Assembly (NCBI GenBank): GCA_008711295.1
Contig: VUYV01000294.1
Span: 511,360 to 575,359 of the forward strand
Source: Anarhynchus alexandrinus
Lineage: Eukaryota; Chordata; Aves; Charadriiformes; Charadriidae
Reading direction: 5' to 3'
DNA: 64,000 nt
In this document: positions 49,928-60,019 of the stretch, piece by piece
How the letters are laid out: every line of letters starts with the position of its first letter
How positions within the stretch are numbered: the stretch's first letter is position 1
The notes under the pieces: generated by a model
What the model saw: the letters and a program-made list of their open reading frames with translations, nothing else
What the model was told of the DNA's origin: nothing
Databases searched by the model: none
Translations under genes and position numbers: made by a program

Positions 49928-52399
49928 CTGCAAAAATAAAACAAAGGACTAGTGAAACCACAGAAACTCGGCTCTCCAGCTGCACGAGCAAGGAGGCACG
50001 AGCTGGCAGCTGGCTTCGCCCACGGCAGCACTTGGAGGCACCAAAGGTCCCGAAGACCTTGCACATCACCAGCCCAAATACCCAGCCATCCTGTTCCCCT
50101 GGAACAGGCACAAACATGCCGTAAAGGCTCACCTGGACCTGCAGACTGCTCTGCCAGTCCTGGGGTGCCAACTTGCTGAAGCGGTGGTCCTCTCCTGCTG
50201 ATGGCAGTAAGCAGACTGACCGGTGTGTTCTGCCAGGCTGCACGGCTACGGATACCACATCCCCACCCTTCTCTTCATGCGCTTCACTTTTACTCATCAC
50301 CAAGTTTGGACAAGAGCCTGTAGGAACAGAACCACTCCATATGGACACACACAAGTACTCACACGCAGGTGCTTTTGATATGAACACTGGCCTTGAAGAG
50401 AAACAAGGCATTTTAATGATCCCTTCCACTCCACAGGGACACTCTTCAGTGTGGGCTGCTGGAGGGGTTTGCAACTCATTGCAAGCTGGAGCCAGGAGGA
50501 AGGATGGCATTTCAAAACTGAGAACACAAAGGGGTGAAGAGCAGCTGCAGGGAGAGGGCAATTAAGAGAAAACCCCTCTGGATGAAGCTTCAGTCTCCTG
50601 CAACAGAGAGGCTGTGTTAGCCAGCGTTAGGATCGCTCCGCTCCCAGCCCAGCCCAGCCCCAGGGGCAGATCTCACTCCTCAGTGGAGTTTTTCCCACTT
50701 CCACCCTGGACACTTGGACCAGAAGGTGCCTCAGACCCTGCCACAGCCCGGCCCTTTCTCCATGGCCCCAGGCTGAGTTGGCAGGCCCTCTGAAAAGCCA
50801 GCAGCCAACACCTCTGTCCAACGGTGGTCCGTGCCCAGGCCTTCAGCAGCTGAGGTGATCCCTCCGGCATTCCCTCCGAGCCTGCCCCTGGATAGTATTA
50901 CCACAGTGACCTGACACCTGATCACAATCCTCCGTGTGTCTGCACGTCCTCAAACCCTGCTAAAGACCACGACATGACCCAGAACGTGTCTGGAGAACAG
51001 GCTGAGACCTCTGTGTGCTCAAATGAGGATGGCTGCAACATGTCTTCACTCTCAAAAGGTCTTTCAGGCTCTGTGCCAAAACGAAGCAGCAGCAAGAACA
51101 CTGTGTTATTAATAAAGTGGCCATAGAGCTCAAAAAAAAAATAAAGAGCAATAAAGCACAAAGCTCTTCTCTCCCCAAGGTCACCGACTGCCCTACAAAC
51201 CAGTGGCCACGTAGGGAATGATTCTCCAGAAATTATCGATTTCAAGCTCACTGGCTTTTTCCAAGTGCTGTGTGACCACAGACACCACATTTTATAAAAA
51301 AGCTGGGAGCTGTGAAGACCCTCAGCAGCCTCACCTACCTGCACAACACTGAGAGAGAGCCATGGGAGAAGACAGCTGCAAAGCGATGGGCCTCTGGAAG
51401 GTCTTCTGGAGGTGCTTCGCAATTAGTCCTGGGAAGGGAGAGGATGAGCTCAGACTAGAAGGCCGAGGAAGGAAAACTCAACACCCAACCCCATCAAACA
51501 TCTTTCAACACCAACCCCCATGCTGCTTACTCAGCATGTATCTGAGACAAGAGTTTTCCCCTGTGGAGCCAGACCTGAGTTTAACACAAACCCAAAAGTC
51601 AGGGGTGGTGTGGGATGAGCGCAACCAAAGCAGAGAGACCTTCAGAAGATTTTGTTTCTGGCCTTTGCAGATATGAACATGTCCTTTGTCACATCCAGAG
51701 TAAAGTTCCCCACCAGCTTTTTATAACACTTAAGTGACGCCCTTCATGCCAAAATTCAGGCTCCTATGTCAAAACTGCTCTGACTTTTATGTAAGTTAAG
51801 CAGAAAATGCTCTCCATCCAGGGCAAACCCAGATACTGACTGGGCAGAAGCCTCCACCTGAGCCAGCCACCTCTTTCACAGGCAATGAGGAGAACTGACT
51901 CTTCCAAGGGTGCAATTCTTCTCATCCTAAACGAACGATGAATGATTCACTACTCAAACTGCCCATTTCCCACTGAGGACTTGTTGCCCCCAGATAAGTG
52001 GCTCAGACAGGGACATCTGCAATGTCCATGTTTATGAGCAGGGTGATGAAACACTTGGCAAAACTACCATCTTCCCAGACACTGTTCACAGGACCTAAAA
52101 TAAGATAAGGGTTGGGGTGTTTGCAGGTCAAGACCTCATTTCAGCTCAGTTGAACTCCTATTCCTAACTGATTTCGTGCTCATTTCTGCTCAAACTGAAC
52201 TGCACTCAGTGCCTGCGGGGGTTTCATCACCTTTGTGTGAAGTTAGCAAGGCTGGTTGAGAAACCATCTTGTTGACTTGCAAGAAGTCATCACAGATGGG
52301 CATGCACTCACCGGTAATGCCCATCTTCTTTGCAGGGCATCTTTTGTCCGGCAGCGTGACAGCACTGAAATCCTTGTGCTGCTTCTCCCGTGGCTGCAT
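49076..52399 (-). CDS. Dual-specificity-phosphatase-like protein, predicted pseudophosphatase
   Basis: I do not recognise a named gene. Three minus-strand coding exons (52312-52399, 50133-50317, 49076-49927) join with matching phases (1, 0) and GT-AG sites into 374 residues. Residues 1-195 are Ser/Pro-rich with no obvious domain. Residues about 196-356 form a DSP-type domain: the entry motif ITDGIYLGNLNAAY, the central INECIEALLEKGKRVLIHC, and the C-terminal AYEFVRARYPLNIQECHQDL. The P-loop reads HCRDGYSLGP: the nucleophile Cys300 is present, but the invariant Arg of the CX5R motif is Leu306 and the following Ser/Thr is Gly. Activity is therefore expected to be lost or very weak, as in STYX-type pseudophosphatases, which bind phosphoproteins. 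The gene sits between SYT8 and TNNI2, where I know of no mammalian gene. The upstream CpG-rich region at about 53.0-53.3 kb is the likely promoter. The intact open frame argues that it is functional. Confidence 0.85.
50133..50317 (-). CDS. Phosphatase-like gene, second coding exon
   Basis: 185 nt, CCTACAG acceptor and CAG|GTGAGC donor. It contributes Gly plus 61 residues, including SCPNLVMSKSEAHEEKGG and the SKLAPQDWQSSLQVQ end. An internal in-frame Met at 50297 is an alternative start giving a 338-residue protein. Confidence 0.8.
50318..52311. other. Phosphatase-like gene intron 1 of the coding region
   Basis: 2.0-kb intron; no other gene or repeat identified. Confidence 0.6.
52312..52399 (-). 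CDS. Phosphatase-like gene, first coding exon
   Basis: The exon starts at 52410 after a TTTCAG acceptor. ATG at 52399 opens MQPREKQHKDFSAVTLPDK then RCPAKKMGIT, ending in a single G before a GTGAGT donor. The phase fits the next exon exactly (Gly-Ser-Cys-Pro). The ATG could be preceded by coding sequence in an unseen upstream exon. Confidence 0.75.
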
Positions 52400-52719
52400 C
52401 CTGCCAAGACCTGAAATATGGAGAAACGGGAAGTTTGACTTTTTTAGGTCTGTCCACAAAGTTCAAATGGAAGGAGCCATGAGGGAGCATCTCCACACAC
52501 CTGTTATCAGTCCTGTTCCTCAGACGGGACTGTTTGGGGCAGGAGGCGGCTACCCCATGAGGAAAACCCTCCTCCCTTCCCATCCACGGCAGTGAAAGGT
52601 GCACTGGGATGTAGAGTGGTCCTTAAAACACATCTGTGTCACCAGACTGATGCAGAAGCAAAACAAGCCCAGTCTGGGGCAAGAACCATCCCAGATGCAA
52701 GAGCCCCAGCAGCAGTTGG

Positions 52720-52860
52720 GGCAGGGGCAAGGGAGCAGAGAAAAGGGGGCAGAGAAGAGAGGGAGGGGCAGGGGAAAGGGGGCGGGAAAGAGGGGGGGGA
52801 AGGGTAGGAAAAGGGGGCTAGGGAAAGAAGTAGGGATAAGGAAAGGGATAGGGGCAAGAG
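52720..52860 (+). repeat. Polypurine, G-run-rich tract
   Basis: About 140 bp almost free of pyrimidines on the plus strand, with many GGGG or longer runs separated by A/G spacers. It is a candidate G-quadruplex or triplex-forming tract in the 5' part of the phosphatase-like gene, where it is the template strand. Confidence 0.75.
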
Positions 52861-52949
52861 CTCCTTGCCTGTCCTGAGAAACTGAAAGTCACATCCACAG
52901 CGGACTCAGCCAGGGCAGAGGAGGAAGCAATCACCCCGAAAGGCAGCAG

Positions 52950-53300
52950 CAGCACACAATCCNCAAGGAAAGGCGAGAGCCAGATCCCGCAATCTCAGGT
53001 CGGCTCCTTCGCCGGATCCTCCCTCCCGTGCACCCCCCCCAGAGACCCCAGATCCCACGCATGACCTCTTCCCTCCACCCCTTTCCCACCGGCCGCCCGA
53101 CGAGGGATGGGGGGGAACCTCTCCCAGCACCCTTTCCCACTCCCAGCACCCCTTCCCAGCACCCCCCTTTTTTCCCACCGGAGTTTCCCAGAGGCCACTC
53201 GGCCGACCGCAGCCGTCCCTCCCACCCCGCATCGCGCAGGACCCTTCAGCAAAGTTTCCCGCCCCCCACCCCGCCGCGGTGCTTTACCGTAGGCAACCAC
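52950..53300 (-). promoter_or_regulatory. CpG-rich candidate promoter of the phosphatase-like gene
   Basis: GC- and CpG-rich sequence about 0.6-0.9 kb upstream of the first coding exon, with C-rich CCCAGCACCCYTTCCCA-like repeats at about 53120-53170 and a single N at 52963. By position it is the likely promoter and non-coding first exon. No gene on the other strand claims it. Confidence 0.4.
52963..52963. other. Single-N gap
   Basis: Isolated N at the edge of the CpG-rich region upstream of the phosphatase-like gene; it may hide promoter or first-exon sequence. Confidence 0.9.
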
Positions 53301-56300
53301 AAAGGATAAAAATGGAGTTTAAAAAAAAATAAAGGAAAAGCTGCAAACCTGCAGGAGACCCTGCCAATCCAGGAGCCGAGGTTGTTGGGGGTTTTTTTTA
53401 TTAAAAAAAAAAAAACCCACGTTGCACAGCGAAGTACACGTTTGCCCATAAAACTGCGAGGCATTAATGACGCGAGTTAGCGAATATTTATAAAACGGGC
53501 ACGCTTGCTCCGCGTGAGAAAAGCTTAGATACTCTCCAGCTCTCAAAAACTGTGAGACTAGCCAAAAAATCTGCGTCTGGAGGACAGCCAGCACATACCC
53601 AGGCTGAATGATGACAGCCCATAATCATTTTTATCTCACGGCAGATGACTGGCAACAAGTAGATATAAGGCTCAGCCTTCTCCTGGTGCGGTTCTCCTGT
53701 TTGATTTCCTGAAGTGTGGGAACAAATGTCATAAAAATCACTGAATGAAGGAATAATTCACTTTGGGAGGGACTTCCGGAGGTCAGAAGCCTTGGATCTG
53801 GATGTAAATAATTAGGATTATAAATCTTAATAGCAAACAACTTGATTTTCAGTCATTCTTGCCCCCTTTAACAGACTTCTGCCTGGCCCAAGCTCTGCTT
53901 TTTGCCTTGCCACCATCCTGCAAAGCTGCTAATTAGATGCAGAGGGACTGTCCCTTGCATGAAGCAGAGGAACAAACTCCCCACTCGCCACCCAGACACC
54001 TTGCACCATGCAGACTGGCTATGGATACCTGCTTTTGGCCCCCTTAACCCACCAGCAAAAAACCCTTTGCCCCTGTGGTGCAGGATCAGGCTGGCTCCTG
54101 CCTCCTGGAAAAAGCTGCATGAACACCTCCAGCATCACCACCCTGTTCCCATTGCCTCAATGCCAACAGGCTTGCACCAGAGCATCACAGCTTTNGGGTA
54201 CCAACTGGCATTGAGGCAATGGGAACAGGCTTGCACCAGAGCATCACAGCTTTCTCTCTCTCTCGCACATGTGCTCCATCTCCAGAAGAAGGGATCTTGG
54301 CTGGTGAGGCTCTACCGGGGCCACAGACCAGATAACACAGAGACCCAGCTTGGACCACGTACCTGCCCTGCCCTCTAGATGCAGACAGAGGAATCCAGCA
54401 CAGACACACACTGAGAAGGAGTTGGTGTCCCCCTCCTTTAACTTTTCTTCTTACATCTTCCACCAGGGAATCTACCTGCTCCAGGCCCTCCAAGTACATG
54501 AGGAGCATCGATTGGGCAGGAGATGCTCAGACATCTGGCCTTGGCAGATGGGGGGCAACCGGCCTTGACAAGGCCAAGGTGAAAAGGAGATGCTTGCACG
54601 GGAGATGAGGCCATCCTCTTTCCCAGGAACAGGCTCCCTAGAGGGCTGCGTTCACTTTGGGTGAAATAAGCCATGAAACGAAGCTCAACTCCACCAGCCC
54701 TGCTTCAAACAGCTGCCAGCAGATACAAAAAGGATCCTGCCAGAGGAGGAGAGCACTCAAAACCTTGTTGCAGGAACACAAGGCAGATTGAGAAGGAAAA
54801 GCAACGATGGAGGAAGAAAGCGGCCTTGGCAGTGCATTAAAAACTAGAGCTGGGTGGAGATCATCCCCACCCGCTCACCTCTCCCACTTGAGCAAACAAG
54901 GCAGTTTGCTGAGTTTCACAGCACCAAGGATCAGCCCAGGCTGCCTGCAGCTGCCCCAGCTGGGTGATCGCTGCCAAGGTCCCAGGCTTCCCCCTAAAAA
55001 GTGCCGTGGGCTTCCCTCGCTGGCTCTTCTCACCTGAGACTGCGCCACAGATTTGGGCTCTGAGCAAGGCCGATGCTGGAGAGAGGAGTGGTGGGCACTA
55101 GTATTGGGGGTAACCTTTCTCAAGGAGGGGGTGTACCTGCACTTTCTTCACCTGCGTCCATTTTGGGACTAATATGCATGTGCTTTTATATCCAGCACCA
55201 TAAATTGTGCAGTGAACCTCAAGGCCACGACTTCAAACAAGGGGGCTGGAAAAAGCGCGTGCACACACATGCACGCACACACACAAGAAAATGCTTGTTC
55301 TCAGCACCTCCAAAACCCTTTTGGGTCCTGCATGGCCCTAAATCACTGCACAGGATAACAAAAAAAAAACCTGGCGATGGATTTGGGACCCCAAACCCAA
55401 CTCAGAGATGTTCCTTTCTGCGCAGCCTGTTCCAACCTGATTTAAGGCCGACTGAAGGTTGAGGCTGTAAAATATCCCTTTACAAGTCTTTCTCAGGTGA
55501 CTTATTTCCTCCTCCATCTCATTAGTGGCTGCCAGCAGATGCCGTTTCCCCAGCAGAAGCCACACTCCACTTATTCCAGCCATCTCGAAACCACCCTGCC
55601 ATTTCTTCCCTCCTCCCAGCCATGGTGAAGCTGGAGAATATTTATCAAGAAGCAGACGCAGCAGCTTTTTATGGTTAAGCTCAGGTCATTAATCTCTATC
55701 GAGAGTTTTCATAACCTTCCTCAGCTTCACCGTGTTTGTTTAACTCTCGGATGGTCGCTCCGTGGAGCTCTGGGTAATTGCAGATTAACTGCTTTTCAAT
55801 ATTAACGGCTCTTCATTCATGCACCAGGCTCTCTCCCCTCCAGAGCCCGGGCAATAGCTATTTAATAATATACTTTCCCTTTCTCTTATGGACCAAAATA
55901 CAGTGACATATTCTGTGTGCTATGGCTGCTTTGTAGCAGAAGTATTTCGGAGCAAGGGTGATGCCCTCCTCCAGCCAAACGCAGTGAGCTTTCTCCTGCA
56001 GATGGCTCAGAGGAACTGATCCTGGGCCACCCCAAACTGCAGTGTATTCAAGGATGGGCAGGGACAGTGGCACCTCTCTGATGTCCTCATCCTTCTAGGA
56101 GGGATCTTTACTTGTGTAGCCCCCACCCAACGCCCCACGAAGCAGGGCAGGGCAGGACGTGTGGCCACAAAAACCTCCCAGATTACATGAAACCTGCCCA
56201 GAAGTGATGTGAGGGCTGCAACCCAGCCTTCGTCAGGGTAGTGTGATCTGATCGTGGCATGAAAGCGAGAGCCTCAGCCCCTCCACCCCAGCAGCTCCTC

Positions 56301-57112
56301 CAGGTGCAGGGGGTGCAAACCTTGCTGCGCCAGCACAGTAGAACCACACGGTGTCGATGGAGGCAACACTGTGCTGCCTCATCTGCGTTGTCTGCGGGGA
56401 TGGTCACTGGTGAGTCCCATACTCTGAGTCACATCTTGGGGTGCACAGGTCAGCACGGGCTGGGAACGGGCTAAGAGTGAAGCCAGTGGGTGATTTTGCT
56501 GTCTCATTTAACCTCTAGCCAGGACACAGAGCATGCTTATTGCAGAGGCACTGAAGAACTAGTCTTGTGTCTCCCACACCTTCCTCACCAGCCTGTCCTC
56601 TTTCTCTCCCCTCAAGCCTCTTAGGCTGCTTCAAGATCTTGGTCTTGTTTAAAAGCCTTCCCAGGACTCATAAAGCCTTCCCAAGAACTCGCCTCTTGCC
56701 GAGTCATTCGCAACTGCAGAAACTGCCCACCCCAGGCTGCCCGCACATTAGCCTTCTGCTTTAAAAATATCAATAGACTCAGTGTTTTTGCATGAGCTTG
56801 AAGCTCTGTGTATTTGTCCCCCCAGCCCGCGAGTGGTTGGGATGAGCCGGCTCCTGTGCCCACGCCGTCCCCTCTACCATGCTCTGCTCCGCTTCCAGCC
56901 TTGCCCTGGGGTGCTGAGCTGCTCCACTCCGGGCACTACACAAGGCGTGAGCTGCACCAGCAGCCAGATCATCTCTTGGCCAAAAAGAGTCCCCAGTCCC
57001 CTCTTTGCTGACACTGAGCTGGGACCAACACGTCTAGATGCTGCTGAGCAGAAGCCCCTCACCCCTCCGCAAGCCCTCTGTCCTGCCTCCCGGGTGGAGG
57101 AGGAGAACCCCA
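53301..57112. other. Intergenic region between SYT8 and the phosphatase-like gene
   Basis: No supported gene. It contains T/A-runs at 53392-53415, the single-N gap with a short repeat at 54146-54253, a short (CT)n at 54253-54263, CA-rich simple sequence at 55260-55287, and AT-rich, CpG-poor stretches (53590-53860, 55640-55860) that look like possible conserved non-coding elements. Confidence 0.5.
54146..54253. repeat. Short direct and inverted repeat around a single N
   Basis: A 30-bp sequence (54165-54194) recurs exactly at 54224-54253, and 54146-54165 is the reverse complement of 54206-54225. The N at 54195 sits directly after the first 30-bp copy. This is the pattern of a mis-joined or unclosed small gap, with one side partly inverted. 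Confidence 0.9.
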
Positions 57113-57346
57113 CTATCTGGGGGGCAGGGGCAGCTTGAGGTGGGACTTCAGCCCCAGGGCTTTGTCAACCACATCCGGGGGCTGCAGGCTGTGCCACTGG
57201 GCGAGGGGCCGGCGTGGGTTGGACAGCATGTCAGACCAGTGCCGCAGCTGGTTGCCTGTGGCCCGGCAGCCCAGGAAGAGTTTGCCGATGGGCTCATTCT
57301 TGGTCACTTTGTCGTGATCCCAGACAGACATGACCACGTCCACATT
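57113..57346 (-). CDS. SYT8: SYT8 last coding exon
   Basis: 234 nt including the TAG stop (57113-57115). It encodes the end of C2B ([40 protein letters not shown]) and a short tail. Confidence 0.94.
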   Translation of the reverse strand, partial: NVDVVMSVWDHDKVTKNEPIGKLFLGCRATGNQLRHWSDMLSNPRRPLAQWHSLQPPDVVDKALGLKSHLKLPLPPR

Positions 57347-60002
57347 CTGGAGGGGGACACACAAGAAAGATAGTCAATGGGAGGGGGCTCGCCACAGCAG
57401 GGACCCGCTCAGCCCTGGGTGCTGCAGGGAAACCCACCTGGATCTGATTGAAAGGCACCTCAAAAACAAACATCTCGTTGAAGTAAGGGCTTAAAGTGTT
57501 TTTCTTCACACTTGTCATCTTCTTCTTCCATTTCTTCCTGTTCAGGATGAGATGCACCTTGACAAAAGGATCTGAGGAGAGAGATGACATGGCTGGCACA
57601 AGTGACAATCTTTGACTGATGAGCTCAGCTACAAAACAGCTTCCCTGCGCCATTCCCAAGCAAGCGTGGTATCCCATTTGTCACTTCTTGTGGTGAGCAT
57701 CCACCCCTCTTCCCCTTGCCAGTCACCCCAGACCTCACCTCCCCTTGCTTCCTCCTGCCACAAGCCCTCCGTACAATCCAACCATGACATCTCCTCATGG
57801 GAGATACCTCCAGCTCTGCCCAAAGCTGGAGTATCTGTGCTAGGTAAGACTGGGAACTGGCCAAGGGCTGGGTATGGTGGTGGCAGCAGGAAGCAGGTCT
57901 TGGCACAAAGAGCTTTCAAGGCTTTGCAGCTCTTGGTGCCATCATTAAGGCCTGGGCAGGAGTAGGGAGATCTGAGCATGAGCAGCCCTTGCTGACCTGA
58001 GAGCCCGTGGGAGTCCATCCGCTTCAGCTTCTTGGCTTCCAGGATAAGCACCGTCAGCTTGCCAGTGCTGGGGACATAGCGTAGTGAGAAGCAGATCTCA
58101 CCCAGTTGCTCTTCCTGATGGAAAGATGCCAGAAATGAGCATGGGGCAGAGGAGCTGGGTCACCTGGGACTGGAGCACCAGACTGGCCCCAGGTTTCCTG
58201 GGTCTCCCCCACCCTCATGCTTGCCCTTTCAAGCCTGCTTCTTGCAGTGATGGCAAGTGAAGTAACAGCACATCCCTCCCAGCAGAGTTTCCCACCCACC
58301 AGGACCAACCTCCACTTTACTGGCCGCCGCCAGGTCGCTCCACTGCTCAATGACATGCTGCAGGTTGATGCTGGCCAGGGGCAGCCTGATCTCACCAATG
58401 ATGTCGTGCTTGGCAAAGCGGTTGAAGTCATAGATCTGCATCACCAGTGTGGATTCAGGCACCTCTGCCTGGGGTACCTGCAGGGGAGGACCCGAAAGCC
58501 TGGACTCACTCTTCAGTTGCAGCCCTGCCCCACAGGACAGGACAGTGGATACAATACCAGGTCTTTCCCTGACACTTCTCCATCCCGGTTGCAAAGGCAT
58601 CTAACTGCCTGGAGAGGTTTTTGTCCAGGGAGCAGTGCCCATGCAACTCTCTTGATGGGACAAAAAAACCATCATCAGCTATAGTTTCCTACCAGGAAAG
58701 TGAAGCTCTCGTTGAAGATGGGGTTTAGGGTCTTGCGGTAAACCTTGGTCTCATACTTCTTCTTCATATCGGATGTTAGGTAGACGATCACGTATGGATC
58801 AGATGTGCCTCCGCTGTCCATTGCCTTCAGCTCAGCCGCCTGCCTCACACCAACTTTCAGCTTAAAAGGAGTGATGCCCAAGGTCACCAGGTGGAGGAGG
58901 ATGGGGCCAGATGACCAGGGGCTTAGTGGGAAGCAAGCAACTGAAGCAGGGAGGATGCCTCCACACGAAGTGCGTGTAAGAGCCGGCAGGCTGCAGGCAG
59001 GGGGAGAAGTGCAAGAGGTCCACCATACCACCAGGTATGGTCCACCTCAGTGGGCAGCAAAGAGGGACCATGCAAGAGAAAAACCTTTTCCCTGCCGTGC
59101 CACAGCCGCAAGCATCCCCACCTCCTGCGCACGGAAGTTGTACTCCAGGGAGTACTGCAGCTTTCCTCGCCCGGTCTGCTCCGCGCCCGGCTCCAGGTCC
59201 TCCATCTCAGGCTGGACCTGTGGCAGAGAGCAGCACTACACTCAGGATGTGCTCAGCCACATCCCTGGCCATGCCGTGCTCCCACCACCCCTGGGACCAG
59301 GCAGCATGGCAGCAAACCTCTCAGGGACGAGGGAGGTGGGGGAGAGGCGAAAGCAGGACGCACAAGGCTGGCCGTGGTGGAGCTGCTGACAGCGTGCAAG
59401 CTGACTCTCTCCTTCTTCTTGGGCTTCTTCTTGCAACAGCAGCACCTGACAATGCAGATGAGGAAGAGGAGGAGGAGAACGGCCGCTGCCACAGCTACAG
59501 CGATGAGCGCCCATTTGGGTACTGGTGCAACGTTCAGGGAATGGAGATGGACAGAAGAGTTAAAACCAAGCAAGAACATAGGGAGTGCTTTTAAACCCCT
59601 TCCTGGTGCTTCAGCATTAAGGAGTTGTACTTTCAGAATTGCCCCTGTAATCCTGAACAGGCCCCGTGCAGGGAGGCTGTGGCTTGAGAGCATTCCCCAA
59701 GTAGGCAGCAAGGATGTCTTGCGCTCCCGGAGCGACACGGTACCCCTCTGCACCATCCCCACCCCGACCCCGCTGGAAAAGGGGATTTGGAGGGAGGGAG
59801 AAGTGGATACACAGCCTTAGGGTCCAGGACCACCCCCCTGGATAATGCTGCCTGAGAGAGCAGGGCCAGCGCTGCTGTACTCACGTGGGATCCGGCTAAG
59901 CCAGCCGCCCAGGAAGCCCGGCCGAGCCGTGGTGGCGATGGCCACGGGGCTGCTGGTGAGCGGGGAGGCCGTCGCCGTGCCTTTCCTGGCTGCCACCACC
60001 AT
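57113..60002 (-). CDS. SYT8: Synaptotagmin-8 (SYT8), complete coding region
   Basis: Synaptotagmins are membrane-anchored tandem-C2 proteins of vesicle trafficking. The eight minus-strand coding exons are 59885-60002, 59364-59521, 59122-59217, 58693-58860, 58310-58477, 57997-58114, 57438-57571 and 57113-57346. They join in frame (phases 1,0,0,0,0,1,0) to 397 residues, close to mammalian SYT8. In order: a short N-terminus (1-42), a transmembrane helix (about 43-64), a CCCC cluster and Lys-rich stop-transfer ([12 protein letters not shown]), C2A (about 109-236) with [12 protein letters not shown], and C2B (about 237-390) with LSDPFVKV and the family-typical [20 protein letters not shown]. Putative Ca2+ ligands: C2A Asp139, Asp145, Asp197, Asn199, Asp205; C2B Asp270, Asp276, Asp330, Asp332, Glu338, so one of five is changed in each. 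SYT8 rather than another synaptotagmin is chosen from synteny with TNNI2-LSP1 and the divergent sequence. Confidence 0.93.
57438..57571 (-). CDS. SYT8: SYT8 C2B exon b
   Basis: 134 nt completing Asp276 and encoding [17 protein letters not shown], the polybasic strand, to [13 protein letters not shown] acceptor and GTGGGT donor. Confidence 0.94.
57997..58114 (-). CDS. SYT8: SYT8 C2B exon a
   Basis: 118 nt: [20 protein letters not shown] through KRMDSHGLS plus one base of the Asp codon. CAG acceptor and GTCAGC donor. Confidence 0.94.
58310..58477 (-). CDS. SYT8: SYT8 C2A exon b
   Basis: 168 nt, 56 codons with [20 protein letters not shown]. The second loop reads DFN instead of the canonical DFD. 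CAG acceptor and GTTGGT donor. Confidence 0.94.
58693..58860 (-). CDS. SYT8: SYT8 C2A exon a
   Basis: 168 nt, 56 codons with [20 protein letters not shown] and [18 protein letters not shown]. It carries the first two Ca2+-ligand Asp positions. AAG acceptor and GTAGGA donor. Confidence 0.94.
59122..59217 (-). CDS. SYT8: SYT8 linker and start of C2A
   Basis: 96 nt, 32 codons: [16 protein letters not shown] then [16 protein letters not shown], the first C2A beta strand. CAG acceptor and GAG|GTGGGG donor. Confidence 0.93.
59364..59521 (-). CDS. SYT8: SYT8 transmembrane exon
   Basis: 158 nt, CAG acceptor and CTT|GTGCGT donor. It encodes the hydrophobic helix [20 protein letters not shown], then [12 protein letters not shown] and a Ser/Thr-rich linker. 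Confidence 0.93.
59885..60002 (-). CDS. SYT8: SYT8 exon 1 of coding region
   Basis: ATG at 60002, 39 codons ([19 protein letters not shown] through GGWLSRIP) plus one base, then a GTGAGT donor. The exon continues as 5' UTR to 60019, where a CAG acceptor shows a further upstream non-coding exon. Confidence 0.85.
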
Positions 60003-60019
60003 GGCTAAGCTGGGGTGAC

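Noticed and set aside
59050..59820. 256-residue plus-strand open frame
   Set aside because: Antisense shadow of SYT8 exons in GC-rich sequence.
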